From the NCBI GenBank assembly GCA_947652115.1, contig OX393561.1:42932113-42996112 (forward strand): a stretch of 64,000 nt of DNA. Direction: 5' to 3'. Source of the stretch: Blastomussa wellsi (Eukaryota; Cnidaria; Anthozoa; Scleractinia; Plerogyridae). How positions within the stretch are numbered: the stretch's first letter is position 1; the number at the start of each line of letters is the position of its first letter. The notes under the pieces were generated by a model. That model saw nothing but the letters and a program-made list of their open reading frames with translations. It was not told where the DNA came from and did no database searches. A program made the position numbers and the translations under genes. Shown in pieces: positions 23,767 to 37,600 of this stretch.

Positions 23767-25659
23767 AAAGCTGATTCCACATAAGAATCCCAAGGGCATT
23801 ATACAAATGGCATTATGACCAGCATTCCCAAGGCAGTTTCTGAAAACTTAAGTTTACTGTAGAGCTGTGACTTAAGCAGTTTCAATAAGCCATTTCCGAG
23901 TTACCTTCTACCTCTGTTTCAAAACCAGTCTTCACAACCTTTTGTGGGAGTAAAATCCATTTCCATATGATAGGTTGTGCACTTGGCTTGTCTTGAAACA
24001 GAGGAAAACAGCATCTAAGAAATGACCTATTTGTAAGATGCTGTGTCTTCTTTTTACAGCTTCACACTCCTCTGGTTTAGCACCAGTAATTAACAACAGA
24101 CTTTCTAGACCATTATGTCTTGTAGTTGGCCTTTTTTCCTAGCAAATTTTTCTCTGCAATGCAAACACAATTTAGAAGCAGGATGGATGAGAAGTGTTTG
24201 CAGTGTCATGAGAAAATGTTTTCCTCACACACCCTTGTCTTTCTCTAATTCCTTCTTGTGGTCCTTGCCCTGCTTTTAAATAATTCGTAAATAGACTGTG
24301 CAGTCCTGGCTTTCAAAAAGCAGTCAACTTGCTATCAACAGACACTTTTAAAGCACTAAACCTGGTGTTGGTGGGGTCCCTGCCATTTTTCACTCTTTTC
24401 TATTACTGAACTCCCTTTTATTACAATATTTTGTTTTAACTCCTAGTATAGTTTTAACTGATTTAGGAAAGATGGATACCTCCACATTGACAAGTGTATT
24501 TTTAGTGCCATCAATAAAGAAAAGATATACAGTGCCTGGAAGATGCCACACTTTCTGGAGAAAACACAGTCCTGTCTAATAGATTACTTAAACACATGGG
24601 TGCTTAATTGTCCTTGTTTTCTCCTTGTAGTTTGTTGAAGCTCCTATCTTTCACCCAGCTCTCACCAAATGATCCCCTTTTGGCAGAACAAATATAATAC
24701 ATTACAGTGGAACCCTGTCATTACGACCACCAACAGGCCGAATTTCATGCCTGGTCTGTTTCAACTGTCTCAAAAGATAATATATAGATTTAGCCAAGCC
24801 TAAAAGCGGAGCTCCGTATTTTTGCTAGTTCTTAATAATTTCTCTGAAAAAAATAAGACAATAGCCATGAAAAATTAAAAAATGCTACCAGAAGAAAAAA
24901 ATCAGACATGACCCATGATCAATGAAAAAAACAAATGCCTGGTCAGCAGTCAACTTCAAAAATGATGATGAGTTCTTAATCTGAGCCCGCGATCTGTTTA
25001 TGCGATACTGATCAGCGAATACAGGTGTACCTCGATTTGACAGCTGTCTGTTAACCATAACATGGATGTCCAATACCAAAGATGTAAGCTGATAAGGCTG
25101 ACAAGGTATTGACAAGGCATGGCTACCCCAATGGCCACCATTTTGTGCAAATTCGTTGTCTTCGTCGTTGTATGTGCCCGCGATCCATGTAACTGGCCAT
25201 GTCGACCATGAAAACTTGAATGCATGGTTCTCCTATTTCTATGCATGCACAATTGTCCTTCTCCTATGGTTATGGGGCGCCGCTTTGCGGCCATAAGCCA
25301 TCTGGGGAGATGCTCCCCTGGAATGAATGCTCCCAGATTGGCTAAAAATGCATCCCAGTGTACCAGATGCAGTGCGTTATATATTGCAGCAATTATCTAT
25401 GAAACTGTAGAGGAATATACAGTTTGTGGCTGGATCAATGGATTTTTCTATATGGAAATGTATGGACATATATGTCCAGATTGACCACTGATGAGATGCA
25501 AGCTATTTATGATAAGCATCTCAGTGTCTTCATTGAAAAAAGTCCACTCAAAACACGAATAACTCTGTCAAGTTTGAAGGTGAAGTCTGCGTCGAGCTTA
25601 GTGGCCCAGACCACCAGAGCATAATATGAAGTCACTAGGAGTATTTCTACTCCCCCCTA

Positions 25660-25842
25660 GTCGACCCCAGGGATACCACCCAACATTAAATTTGCCGGTA
25701 TCCACTTAGTGAAGAGCTAGAGGCACTAAGAGGGTAAAGCGTCTTGCCCCAGAAAGCAATGCAGTGTCCAAGCTGAGGCTTGAACTCGGACCGTCCGATC
25801 CAGAAACCAGTGAACTAACCATTAGGCCACCGTGCCTCCCAC
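25660..25842 (-). mobile_element. tRNA-derived SINE
   Basis: The minus strand begins GTGGGAGGCACGGTGGCCTA and continues ATGGTTAGTTCACTGG (A-box-like), then GTCCGAGTTCAAGCC (B box), then a tail with GGGGCAAGACGCTTTACC. The tail matches that at 4500-4606. Its tRNA-like head lacks a closing acceptor stem. Confidence 0.7.
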
Positions 25843-28629
25843 AAATATGAAGTAATATGAAAATGGAAAATAACCCAGTCAAATATGAAGTAGAAGTTAA
25901 ACACTACTTGTGTTCAATCCTGGACATAAGTTCCTGTACGGTATGAGAAATGCCAAACAGGCCAGGAGCAATAAGAAGTGGCTGCCATGTATTTGCACGC
26001 TACCCTGACTATTATCTGAGAAAATACATTATTACATAAACAGTAGTGAAATACCAGGTGAAGTTTTTTTCGCAAAAACATATCTTCTCGCCTGAAGATA
26101 ACATGTTATCTTCCCATGTGAAGATATCACCATTATTATGTATGGTTATTTAATAAATCGTGCCTTTCACAGCAACAGTGGAAAGGTTTGGAAGTTCATT
26201 GGTGTTTATATAATAAAGAGAATATTACATGGCTGCTTGGATATACAAAATTCTCCTCTCGTTGAAACATATTTCACCCGTTTGCTGCACTCACTTGTGA
26301 AATATCTTCCAACACGTGAAGTGAAATTTCGTATCTCTGCGCGGCCACATGTAATGTCCTCTATGTAATTGGGAATCAGAAGCACCTAGTGGCATGTGCT
26401 GTGATTGACTCTCAAAAGATCTCTGAAAATTCATGTTTATTCAGTTTGATGATTGCTAGTTTATTTATACAGCTTCAGGTGTTAAATCAACACCCATCTT
26501 ACTAAAAATCTTGCATACATTTATACACATTTAAACTGCTGGTATTAATAGCTACATTGTGCTGTTGTGGACAATAACGAAATTTACATTTACAAACTAA
26601 AATGAATTATCTATTTGTGGAACATCTAAAATAGGTCTGCCATAGCAACTATAGCTAAATACAAAAAAGTCTTAGCAGCAAAACTGGTATCCAAACACAG
26701 GTGAGTGGAAATAATACACAAGTATGTAAAATTGCAGAAATCAAAATTATTGGACGGGAATTTCAATGCACTTTTTTTTTCAGGCTTTTAGTTGATACTG
26801 GGTGCTTTTCATTCACGCAGTCCTACCGTCAGCCCAACTGGGATCGGCTGCTGTAAAATGGAAATTGTAAACTTTACTGACCAAGTGGGGTCACTGTGGT
26901 TCTTTCCATTTAGCATTCCTTTACCAGGAGTGTTCCCCAACTGTAAATTTTGGCCTGACTGTTCTGACCAGTCAAACATTGACATATTGCAATCAGACCA
27001 AATTAAAAAGGACAAAGTTCCATTCGACTTCCAACCAAACTTGTTGAGTAAAAGGAAAGCACCCACATTTACCTATTAACCCATTTATGATTTATTCACT
27101 AAACATATTAATTTAATTCTTGTATATAAAACAATACAAAAATCATGTCATTTCAATATTTTCAGCAATAAACAATAACTCTCAACATTTTTTCTTAGAC
27201 AGAAACAAGTAAATGTGTTTGGTCTGACTTGCAAAATCAAACCAGATTATTGATTAATTTTATAACATGACTGTATAAATATTATGCATGGTGAAAGGAG
27301 CTGTCATGGCATTGCATGTGACATGCAACAAACACCTTCAAAGTAACAAAAAATCAAAAAAATATCTTGCGTAGGTCGAAAAACCAGAGGTAACAAAAAC
27401 GAACATGGTTAAGGATGAAGACGATTGGAACAGATTACCGGTACATGAAATGACATAGTTGCATATAAATTCTTTTATATTTTTTACTTAGGAAAATTTT
27501 GTATAGTATCAGTTGAAGACAAAGGTGATCATTCCAATCCGTCTATGAGAGGTATAGATTTTTGAAGGTTCTGTTTGACTGTACATATTCATGACTATTG
27601 CAAGGACAGACTTTATGCAATTAACTCTTTAGGCCTGAAAGGGTCAGTGTCATTTATGGGGTAGGACAGACATGCATGTAAGCATGTAAATAACACCATT
27701 TTATTGTCATCAAAAATCTGAAACAAATCTAACAAGCCATCAACATTACAAGTGACACAGTTTGAAAAGTTTAGCCTAAATTTTTTCAAATTTGTCAATT
27801 GCAATCCTTCTCAATCTTCCTCATTCAAAGCCATCCTTGATTTGCCCTAGTTCATTGGTGCATCTTTGGTGTTTTTCTATATCAAGGTTTCCTTTGATTT
27901 GAAGGCAATTTTATACACTGCCAAAGTTGACTTTGTTCATGTGCCCCTTTGTCACATCAATATATAACCTCCTTCAGTTTCTATATGTGGGGCACTCAGT
28001 TTTTCACCTTAATTGGACAGCATGGGGCACACCTCAAGTGTTAAAAAGCAAAAACTGATAGTGGCACTTACTGAAAACAAACTAGAAAAATCTGAAATCA
28101 TAATTCTTATTTTCTAAACAATGGTCACAAAAACAATGAAGATTGAAGTGATCAACTGTATCATCTGTTAAAAATGTTTATAAAATTAACGATATGGAGT
28201 ACAAAATAATGCCGTTATCAAAACGTAGTAATAAGCCTTTGTACATGAAAAGCAAAAAAACGGAAAACAGGCATCACACATGGAAAGCCCACTTCAATTC
28301 TAGAGATCAACAAGATAAGATTAATCTAAAAAATTCAGCTACATTTATTGTGCCCAATTTTATGGCTACTGTACCCAACTTGGTCTTACATGTAACAAAA
28401 TAATTAAAATAATGTGATCAGTCAAATGAAAGCTGTTGATGTGGGATTAGTTCATTTACTCATTTTGAGTTTGTTTTGCAATTATTATTGAACATTGCCA
28501 CTCACTGGAGGGAAAAGGCTATTGACAGTTATCTACAATGATCTAGACTGACAATCCCTCTCCTCACCCCACTCAAGTAAAATATTACAGCAACTATACA
28601 ATAATTAATTTTGCAATACACCTAAAAAA

Positions 28630-31600
28630 CTACATTTTTAAGTTTCCAAGGCCTTTTAAGTTTTGATTATTCACCTCTGGAGTTACAGAGACTGGCCAAT
28701 ATACAACATTGTTTTGGGAAGTTGTGTGGTTTTGCTTGCCAATCTTATCCGGGTTTGCCCAGCAAACCTTCTGACTGATTTTGAAGTGCCACATTACCAA
28801 CACAGCAGTTAAAATGATAGCTACATGGATAAAGATGATAAGCAACTTGACAAATGTAGATATTCCCTGGTGGTGTAGACTGATTCTAGTTGTGGGTGCA
28901 CGTGATGGAGTAAAAGAGACATCAGACACACCACCACCAATCACATCGTCATCATCATCTGATGATGGTTGTACTGAACTCTTGTTGCATTCCATCTTTT
29001 CTTGATACACATCATCATCAGGATTGCATAACGGCAGGCATTCTCCCAAATTACAGTGACAAAACAGTGTGCAGTTGGGGCACAATTTGTTGAAGGGTTC
29101 CTCACATCCTTTCTTACACCTCTTGTTGCACTCCTTAGAGTCATTCGGAGTGATGTTACGGTGGTCTTCACAAGTACCATACAACCTAATGGACCACCTT
29201 TTTAACTCTCCTTCTAAACCCTTGGTGTCACTGATCTCTATTTTCCAGGTCCCGACAGGATTTTCACCCCAACTGAACACAGTCATAAACGGCCAATTCT
29301 GGAAACCATCATTTGAATAGTCCCTATCTCTGGGAGCTAAGAGCTCTGACCTAGTACCAGCAGGTGACGTCAGAACAATTCGCAATGACCCCCTGGTTTT
29401 ATGAGTTAGTGTAACATACACTCTCACATGTTCAAGCTTTGTCACACAGTTTGTCTTGCCTGCGCAACCAGTGCTAACAATTGAAGATGTCAAAGTCCCT
29501 CTGGCAGGAATTTTCTTGTTGTCATTGTGATCCAGTTCTCGGCATGTGTGCTGCTCAGGAGCTGTTTGCCACTTGGGAGATGTAGCTGCATCCACCAGAG
29601 CAGCTGTGTCTAAAACTCCAAAGCCATACTTGTGGTTAACATGGTGCCCAGCACCATTCTTCTGCCAACCTTTGTCCTGTCGATCTGTCACTTTAGAAGT
29701 GTTAACTATAAGATGCTGTAGATCCCTCCAGCTTAATTTCGGATTGGCTTCTAGCACCAAGGCAAATATACCTGCAATGAAAAGAACTTATTATTTTTTA
29801 AAGGCCTGGGACACTGTCACCATTTTAGCATGATTTTGGAAATCTCAAAACCATACATCGATCCTTTGAACCTGAACAATAATGGTTTTATTTTGTAGAG
29901 CAGTACTCAACAAACGATTAGAACCCATAAGGAAGTGAGGATGGCTAACGATGGCGATGATGGAAACGGATTGTGATGTGGATTTTTGAAAAAGTGTCAG
30001 GATGTCAGTTTTTCAAAGGTCCAAGTTTGGCTCGAAAATCGTTGAAATTTTGCACAAATGTTGCTGCAGTGTGGATGTTCTACATAAATTTAGGAATATT
30101 TCGTGAATTTATAACAGTTTCAGGCAAATACCGTAACATTCCAAAAATAAGCCCCTCCGTATACAAGCCCCCCAAATCTGAAATGCAAAAATACCTCCTA
30201 TAATAAGCTTCTCCGAATATAAGCCCCGGGGACTTGTATTTGGAAATTATCCTCAATTATACAAACCAAAACAAACCACACACAAGGGTTGACAGGCCGC
30301 ACATCTAGACTGCTGTGAAAGCATTTGTTGACCTTTTAAAGTTTTGCTCTAACGAGAGTATCTTTTAAGGATTTTCCTTTCTTATAAGATATTATTGGTG
30401 GTTCTTTGAAAATTTGTTGAAGCATTGGTTGATTTTGTATAATGCGCCATTTGTTAAGCAAGGCTCCTTTAATGTTTGACACAGATGGTTGGTACTGAGT
30501 AACAAAAGGAAATCTTTCTTTACTTTTTCTATTGTTTTCATTAAGCGTCGATTCTCTTCCGGTGAATTCCATTTCCTACTGATTAACTTGTTACGACTTT
30601 TTAGCCAAAACCTCTAATATTACCAGTTGCACATTCAAAAATTTTGACACAAATTTCCCTTCAATTATAAGCCCAGCCAATTTTGAAACGCAAATTTCCC
30701 TCCTATAATAAGCCCCATCGAGTATAAGCCTTTGAAAAACATAAGCCCCGGGGGTTATTTTTGGAATTTTACGGTATATCATGACAATGTCCCTTTAATT
30801 TACCTTCACAAGTGAATGTAAAATAATGGTAATTTTAACCCATTAAATGTTCTTCAATTGCACAATTGGGTGACCAGATAAACTTACTTTCTTCATATAA
30901 GCTTTAGTGCTTGGCACCCTGGATTTCAGGGTTTGGAACCTTTGGGCTCCTGGTAACTTTTTTAGAGCACAGCCTTGCGATAGGCCCATCTTTATGCTAA
31001 CATAAAAAATAATTGGCTAGAAGTCCTTTCAGATACACTCCACAAGTCCTTCCTCGTACAAGTTTCGTATCAACTTACATGTACCTTGACATTTGCACAG
31101 AACATCATACTTTAAAGAGAGCATGTTTGCAATGTACATGTAACTACAACAGCAGTTCAAATAATTTGATTGTAGTAGAATTTGCAGTCTGAAAGTTATT
31201 TCTGGATGGCCAATTTCCAAACAGCTTTTTCATCCCACTTACAACTTAGCCCTTACAGAAAAAAACCAGCCCACCCAAAACACCTATGGAAGTTTAATAA
31301 GCCTAGGACCCAGGCATTTTTACAGTATCCCAAATAAAGTAGCATGTATTGTACACCCCTAACCTTTTTAACCAAAAGCAACATAAGGCAGGTACATACA
31401 AACACGGCTGATTTGTGAATCCCATAAGAGGAAGGATTTTCTTAATATTCGCAACAACAGATGAAGAACAAACCTGCAGCCAGAGGAGCAGCCGCCGAGG
31501 TCCCAGTATGGCTTCTTGTGCACGAGTGATGTAAATCAGTCGTAACTATCTGCTTGTCTACACCCCTCGTTTCACCACTGCTGTAGGTAACGGCAAGGGT

Positions 31601-34600
31601 TGACGGACAGGGTTCAGCATACCAAGGAGACTTGCCACGATCATTGACAGCACCAATGGATACAGTGAAGATACTTGTAATGTAACCATCACAGTTACAG
31701 TAGTCGTCGTAATGTCCACCATTGCCTGTTGCCCAAACAAAGATGGCTCCAAGACCACCACGTCCTTTCTTGATACCTGTTAAAACAAACACCTGGTCAT
31801 TTCATGCCAAAGAAACCAGGATAAGCACCAGTCTGATGGACCACCAGGGTCATACACCAAATGCCAAGAACTAATGAAACATAATCCCAAGCTTTGCCTA
31901 AGATAGTATTGCTACTGCCCCTGGACAGCATGGTAGTACTTCATCACAGCATTGTGTCAGGCTGCCCTAACAGCTCACAGGTACCCATTTATACCCTGCA
32001 TAAATGTATAGGAAGACACTGTGCAAGTATCTTGCCTAAAACACAATAAAACAATGGTCAAGCAGCCAACACTGGCATACAGCTCCTATAGAGCTGGTTA
32101 ACCTTCCCAGAGCAACCAAATACCCCCACACCCAAGCACCTGTTAAACTGACCAGGTCTGTGGAAAAGAAGACAAAGGGGGAGTGTTCGGAGCGGAGGAG
32201 AACTCGTTAAACAACACTGATAAGCCACTGTGATACTAGGGCCTTAAGCCACACCATAATATATGTCTACATGTAGGGACATACTAAGCGTGGCAAGAGC
32301 TAAGAACTGCCGAACACTAAGGCAGCTGACTGTGAACTAGTTGTTGGTTAACTTTGTGGATTACAGGGATTGCCAGCCGGGAGCAGTACTTGGTCTAGAG
32401 CTGGCTGGCTGACCTCCAGTGGAAGCCCCTGGACACCCCAGGGACCCAATCTCCATTTAGCAACGCAGTTGTTAACTGTTTTAAATAGCACTTAACCTCA
32501 TTTAACACAGTATTAAACACAGCACCTTCTCTAAATGCTTTCTTGGCCATTGGGCCAGGGCCGTCAACGGTACGACCATCATCATCAGGACCCCAGCTGC
32601 TACTATAGATATCAATGAACTCCCTTGCAAGGCCTAATGACCATGCTTCAATGGCATCTGTTACATCTCCATCCAGCATTCGCACACCTCCTATCCGTGA
32701 ATTATAGGCCACACCTACTCCACACATGTTATTGTTGACACTGGCAGCCACCTCCCCTGCACATCTGTAAATCAAGAGGGAAAAACAAACATTAGAACTT
32801 AATGTGAATACTATGTTCAATAATGCCCAGAGCTAGAAAATACTATTTACCCTACACAAGGGCCAAATGGAGTCGCACTAGGACTGCACAACCTAGTTAA
32901 TCCCAGTGACCACTTGCAGCATGAAGCATGGGATGCTACTCATGTACAGTGTACCCCTCTCTAGTCAACTCGGCTGTACCTCAGTGACTATTTGCCCATG
33001 GAAACTTTGGCTCAAAGTCTTAGACTTATTATAAAATATACTCAACATGTCTTCACCAATTAAACTCTTTCTGAAAACACTTACTGTGGATATACATGAA
33101 CAAGAATAAAAATACCTTGTGCCATGTTTGTTGATATTGTCTCTGCTGTAACGAGGCATTGGATCTCTGTCGTGATTGTTAAAGTCCCAGCTAGCCTTTG
33201 CTTCATAATTTTTTCGGAGATCTGGATGAGTATACTCAATACCATCATCCAAAATAGTTACCACAACGCCACGCCCGGTGATGTTTTTGCGCCACACTGG
33301 GCCAACATTTATGTCAAATCCTCGTGGACCAACAGTTTGTCCTGCAGAAGATAAATCAAATCAAAGTGGATAAAATTAATGATAAATGGAGTGGTGAAGT
33401 GCTCTAGTGTACTCAAGTCAAATTATTTACAGAAAAACTTTTCTGATCCCCAACAAGGACAGTCGAGCCCATGACCTTCAAGATAACGGTTTAATGCTCT
33501 AACCACTGAGCTACAGGAGACTTGTGGTGAGAAAGGTCATAAGCTGGGTTCTTCATTAATCCCACCCCAAACCCTTCTTATGATTTCATACATTTTCTTT
33601 CAGATTAACTCTGAGAAAATCCAGTTACTGATGAAAATTTGAAGACCAACAGTATCCAGTTCCCTAAAAACAAGTTTTGCCAGTCTCTGAATCACAGTGT
33701 AGCTTAATTACGTCAGTTTTGCACTGATCAACGACAGGGCCTCTTGTTTTAGCACATTCAAATAAATTTCATATGTTTGATCACTTGCAAAATCGTGCAA
33801 AAATATTCCAATGGTTGATTGTTCTTTCAGTTCTACACATACATGTACTTCCAACTCAAATTATTTTGCTACAAAAAGCCTCTTAGGAATTCCCATAGAC
33901 CACAAATGTGCATTAATCACTCCCTGTCACAGATAACTTGATTGAGATGAAACATAATTTCTATTATGCATGCATTCTTTTTATGAGTTTTAAAAATTTG
34001 AGCTACAAAATTTGTTCAAACATGGCAAAGCCAGCTCTCGCCTCTACATGTAAAAAAACCTTTTAAAAAAGTATTTTTTGCTGGCTGGTGCTGAACATCA
34101 GGCAAAAAGTGCAGCTGTTTTCACAAGCTGGCCAAACAGGAAAACGTTCACAACCTTGCTAGGTTATTGCTATTCAACCTTGTAATGTCACAACTAAATC
34201 ATGTACGTCATTGAGAAACAGTATGGGAAACAAAAAACTGAATATTATCTATTTTCTTAAGTATTCAGTCACTACACCTATTGGAGATAATGAAGCTTTA
34301 CATTTTAAGAAACTTAAGCATTGATAGCAACTCAAATCCTCCTTCATTATTCAGGTTTATCCAATATAGACTGTATGTGATGTACAGTATACCTAGTGAA
34401 AAGGGTCTAAAAAGATCAGAGTCTATTGTCTGTAACCAAGAGGGTGCATACCATTTTGACAAACAAGCTGTCTACTGTTTGAGAAATTAATATCATCAAA
34501 AACAGTTTGGTTAACAAACTCAGCAACTTCAATTATAATTATGTAATTCCTATTACTTTGCAAAACAACTGGATTCAATTTTCAAGATATTTGTCATTTC

Positions 34601-37600
34601 ATGTTTACAAAACATGCAGTACTGTAGATGTACATGTATTGATTTAGTAGTGACTTCTCAAGGACCACTTATATATATTTTTCTGCAATTTTAGTAACAC
34701 TAGAAAGTGTTGGCTAACTAAGTCTGATGGTCAGATGAATGGCAAAAAACGACCTCAGGGGAAAATATCAGAAAATACCTTTCTCGAGTGATCTTTGCCC
34801 CAGATGCTATGAAACTTTTCAGGACCAACAGCATGAACAAGGGTATCAGATAAGAAATGATTAAGTATGAAGTGAAAATCTCAGAAACTGACAAAATACT
34901 AAACGCAATATACATTAACCACAGCAATTTCATTAGGGTATAGCTGTGCCAGAGAGGGACTTCAAACTCAAGTAACCAGACGCCTTCTTTGCAATGATAT
35001 TTGACCACAACCTGAACAAAGACAGCTACACTCTAACTTTCAATCACATTGTTTTACTAACAGCTGGCCACTGGAAATGATGTCCCAACAGCTGGCTAGC
35101 ATAGGGGGATTGGTATAGTGTTTCAAATAAGACTTTAGATTCATGGTCACGATCAGACTAGACTGTGCAAAATTTAACTTTTGTTGAAATATTTTAAAAC
35201 CAGTTTGATTTTTATTTCCTTTTGATTTAGATTTAAGTATGATAATGAACTTCAAACAATGAAACAAAAAATCAAACTGGTTTGAAAATTTTTAAGCCAA
35301 AGATAAATTTTAAATCATAAAATATATACAGGTATACCATAAAAGAACTATGCCTTGTAGGATGTACATGTAAAACATGAGCATAACCAACAATCAAATT
35401 AAAATAGAGAAATAGCCTGCGAACAGGTTCTCCAGTGGGGAAAATTTGGGGAAAATTGCACCTGTTGGCAGGCTATAGAGAAAAGAAGTTAACAATATTT
35501 TATAATAATAACAGTATGTTAATCAGTAATTACCCTGTTTTCTAAAGAACTTGTATTTATAAATGTGTTTAGTATATAACTGCATTCATAGTCACTGCTG
35601 CTCTCTCAATGGAAAGCATGCCTACACACACCCCTATACGACAGACAACTGGTGTTGGTCCCTACATGCTGTTTTCAGTCAATTTACTGTATCTAAACTT
35701 TCTACAAGCTGGGCACCTCTCTACAACAGACAGTTGGTGCCAGTGCCTTAAACTGTTTAATTAACATGCGTAAAAATTGGGCAGAATAGTGTAACAAGCT
35801 TCGTTTTTGAACTACCAAATGTGGCACACTAAAATTTGAAGAAGTAGACAATCATCTAGTCATGGTTTGAATAGAGTAAGTAACTGAATGCACATTTGAA
35901 AGAAGAATTCCTTGAAAAACTTCAGGGAAATTAAAGTATGGTAACTGACTTCTCTGATCAAAGCAGCCAATGCTTTTACATTGTAGTTGGCTAAAGCAGA
36001 TAAAGTTATACTGTTTAGCAGTTCACTTTACAGCAATAATAGATCTACAACTGAAAAATTAATTTCCAACATAAATAACAACAAATAAGGAAGGAATGTC
36101 ATCACACAAATAAACAGCCACACTTTGGAAGTGATTAAAAATTTATACAGTTTGCCCACATTGCTGTGCTGGATGGAAACTGACAATTATGTCACAAAGA
36201 GCTTTTGTCTCCCTGAAAACATCTATGAATCTGGTTATTGGAAAGGAATGCCTGTCACAAATGGGACAACATTATCCAACATGTTATTGTGGATCCACCA
36301 AAAATAACACATATCCATCCATATCTTCTCAGACCATCAGGTTACTAATTACTGCTCAAGTGCAATTATTAGAGGCTTTCTTTAGTAGATGCATTGCACA
36401 TATGCGGCTATGCTGTGTCATGGGACTATTAACCATTATAAATTCAACTGTGGGGGTCCATACAAGGACCAAGACGAGTGAATCTTCCTCCGTCAATATT
36501 CAGTGGAAGACAAAACCAGGGGGATCTTTTAAAACATTACTCCAAAAGAATTCTTGACATCAGTGCTTTACATAATCCACAGATCAAAACTTCAAAATTT
36601 GATTGATGGGACAGACAAATAGTGAGATGCTTTTTTAAAATTACCAAACTACTATACATGTACATGCTAAAGGCAGAAACCTCTCTCTACCGAATATTTA
36701 GCTGACCATAACATTTGAGAAACAATTTCACCATACAGACCACGTACAAGCCACTAGGTGCAAAAATGAACTTTTCACTTTTTGCACTTTTCCGTAACAG
36801 CGGTGCTGACGGAAATCAAAGAAACACAACCAAGATGTCTATGTGCCGATAATTGAATGCTAAAACGATTCCTTTGTGTTCTCGAGAGGTTATATCAATG
36901 TCTTTCTTGTAAAACAGATACCAGCAAAAAATCCCATCTCCGGTCCGTAACTGCACAACTTCGATAAGATAAAGGATCGCTCGCTTGAAATTTGAAGCCG
37001 CTGGCAGGACGCCTGAGTATTGAAAGGGAATCTCTAACCATCTCTACGTTTGTAGCATTCGTACAAGAAGCGGGCAATATAATTTACGACAGGTTTACGG
37101 CGATGCTTTCAAACAACAACCACATTATCTGTACGGGAAGCATCGACAAATGTGGAATTTTATGCTCCAGTTCGCTAAATGTGGATCTCGATCAAGCAGA
37201 TAGCATACGTATTCGATCGTCCGAAATTTTTGGAAAACTCAGCAAGCGTATCCCACTCTTCGAATCACTTGAAGTTGAACCATACAGTGCTTCCCGATGT
37301 GTTCAATTAGTAGATATAACAAGAGGCTACAGTAATTCTCAGTGTCTTTAAAAACTTCAACTTAAATTTGTCACAAACAAAATGTGTCACCCGATGTTAA
37401 GAAATACCACATCAAAAAAATTATGCTCGATTTGAACACAAAATTAAATGAAAAGCAAGGGCTACAAACAACTTCTTCTGACATAACTGAGAATCGAAAC
37501 TGAGAAACAAGGTAGTCTGTCGCTTTATTTAAACTTCAAGCTCACTCCTAGCAAAATTCTGCTGAATCCTACTTCAAAACAATAAGTTATTATATGCAAA

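Larger units (their letters stand above)
23174..28629. other. Intergenic region without a recognisable gene
   Basis: Between the ARPC4 stop and the convertase stop I see no conserved coding sequence. Besides the fold-back element at 23545-23766 and the SINE at 25660-25842, there is palindrome-rich sequence at 26030-26360 (TATCTTC/GAAGATA and GTGAAATAT/ATATTTCAC motifs). A segment at 27757-27850 resembles 13545-13640. The short ORFs here have no family resemblance. The convertase 3' UTR occupies the right end; a minus-strand AATAAA lies at 28349-28344. Confidence 0.6.

Noticed and set aside
25224..25624. Two overlapping plus-strand ORFs
   Set aside because: No conserved motifs; they overlap each other in different frames in repeat-rich sequence.
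36992..37351. 119-codon plus-strand ORF in convertase intron 1
   Set aside because: No recognisable domain, and nothing supports a nested gene.
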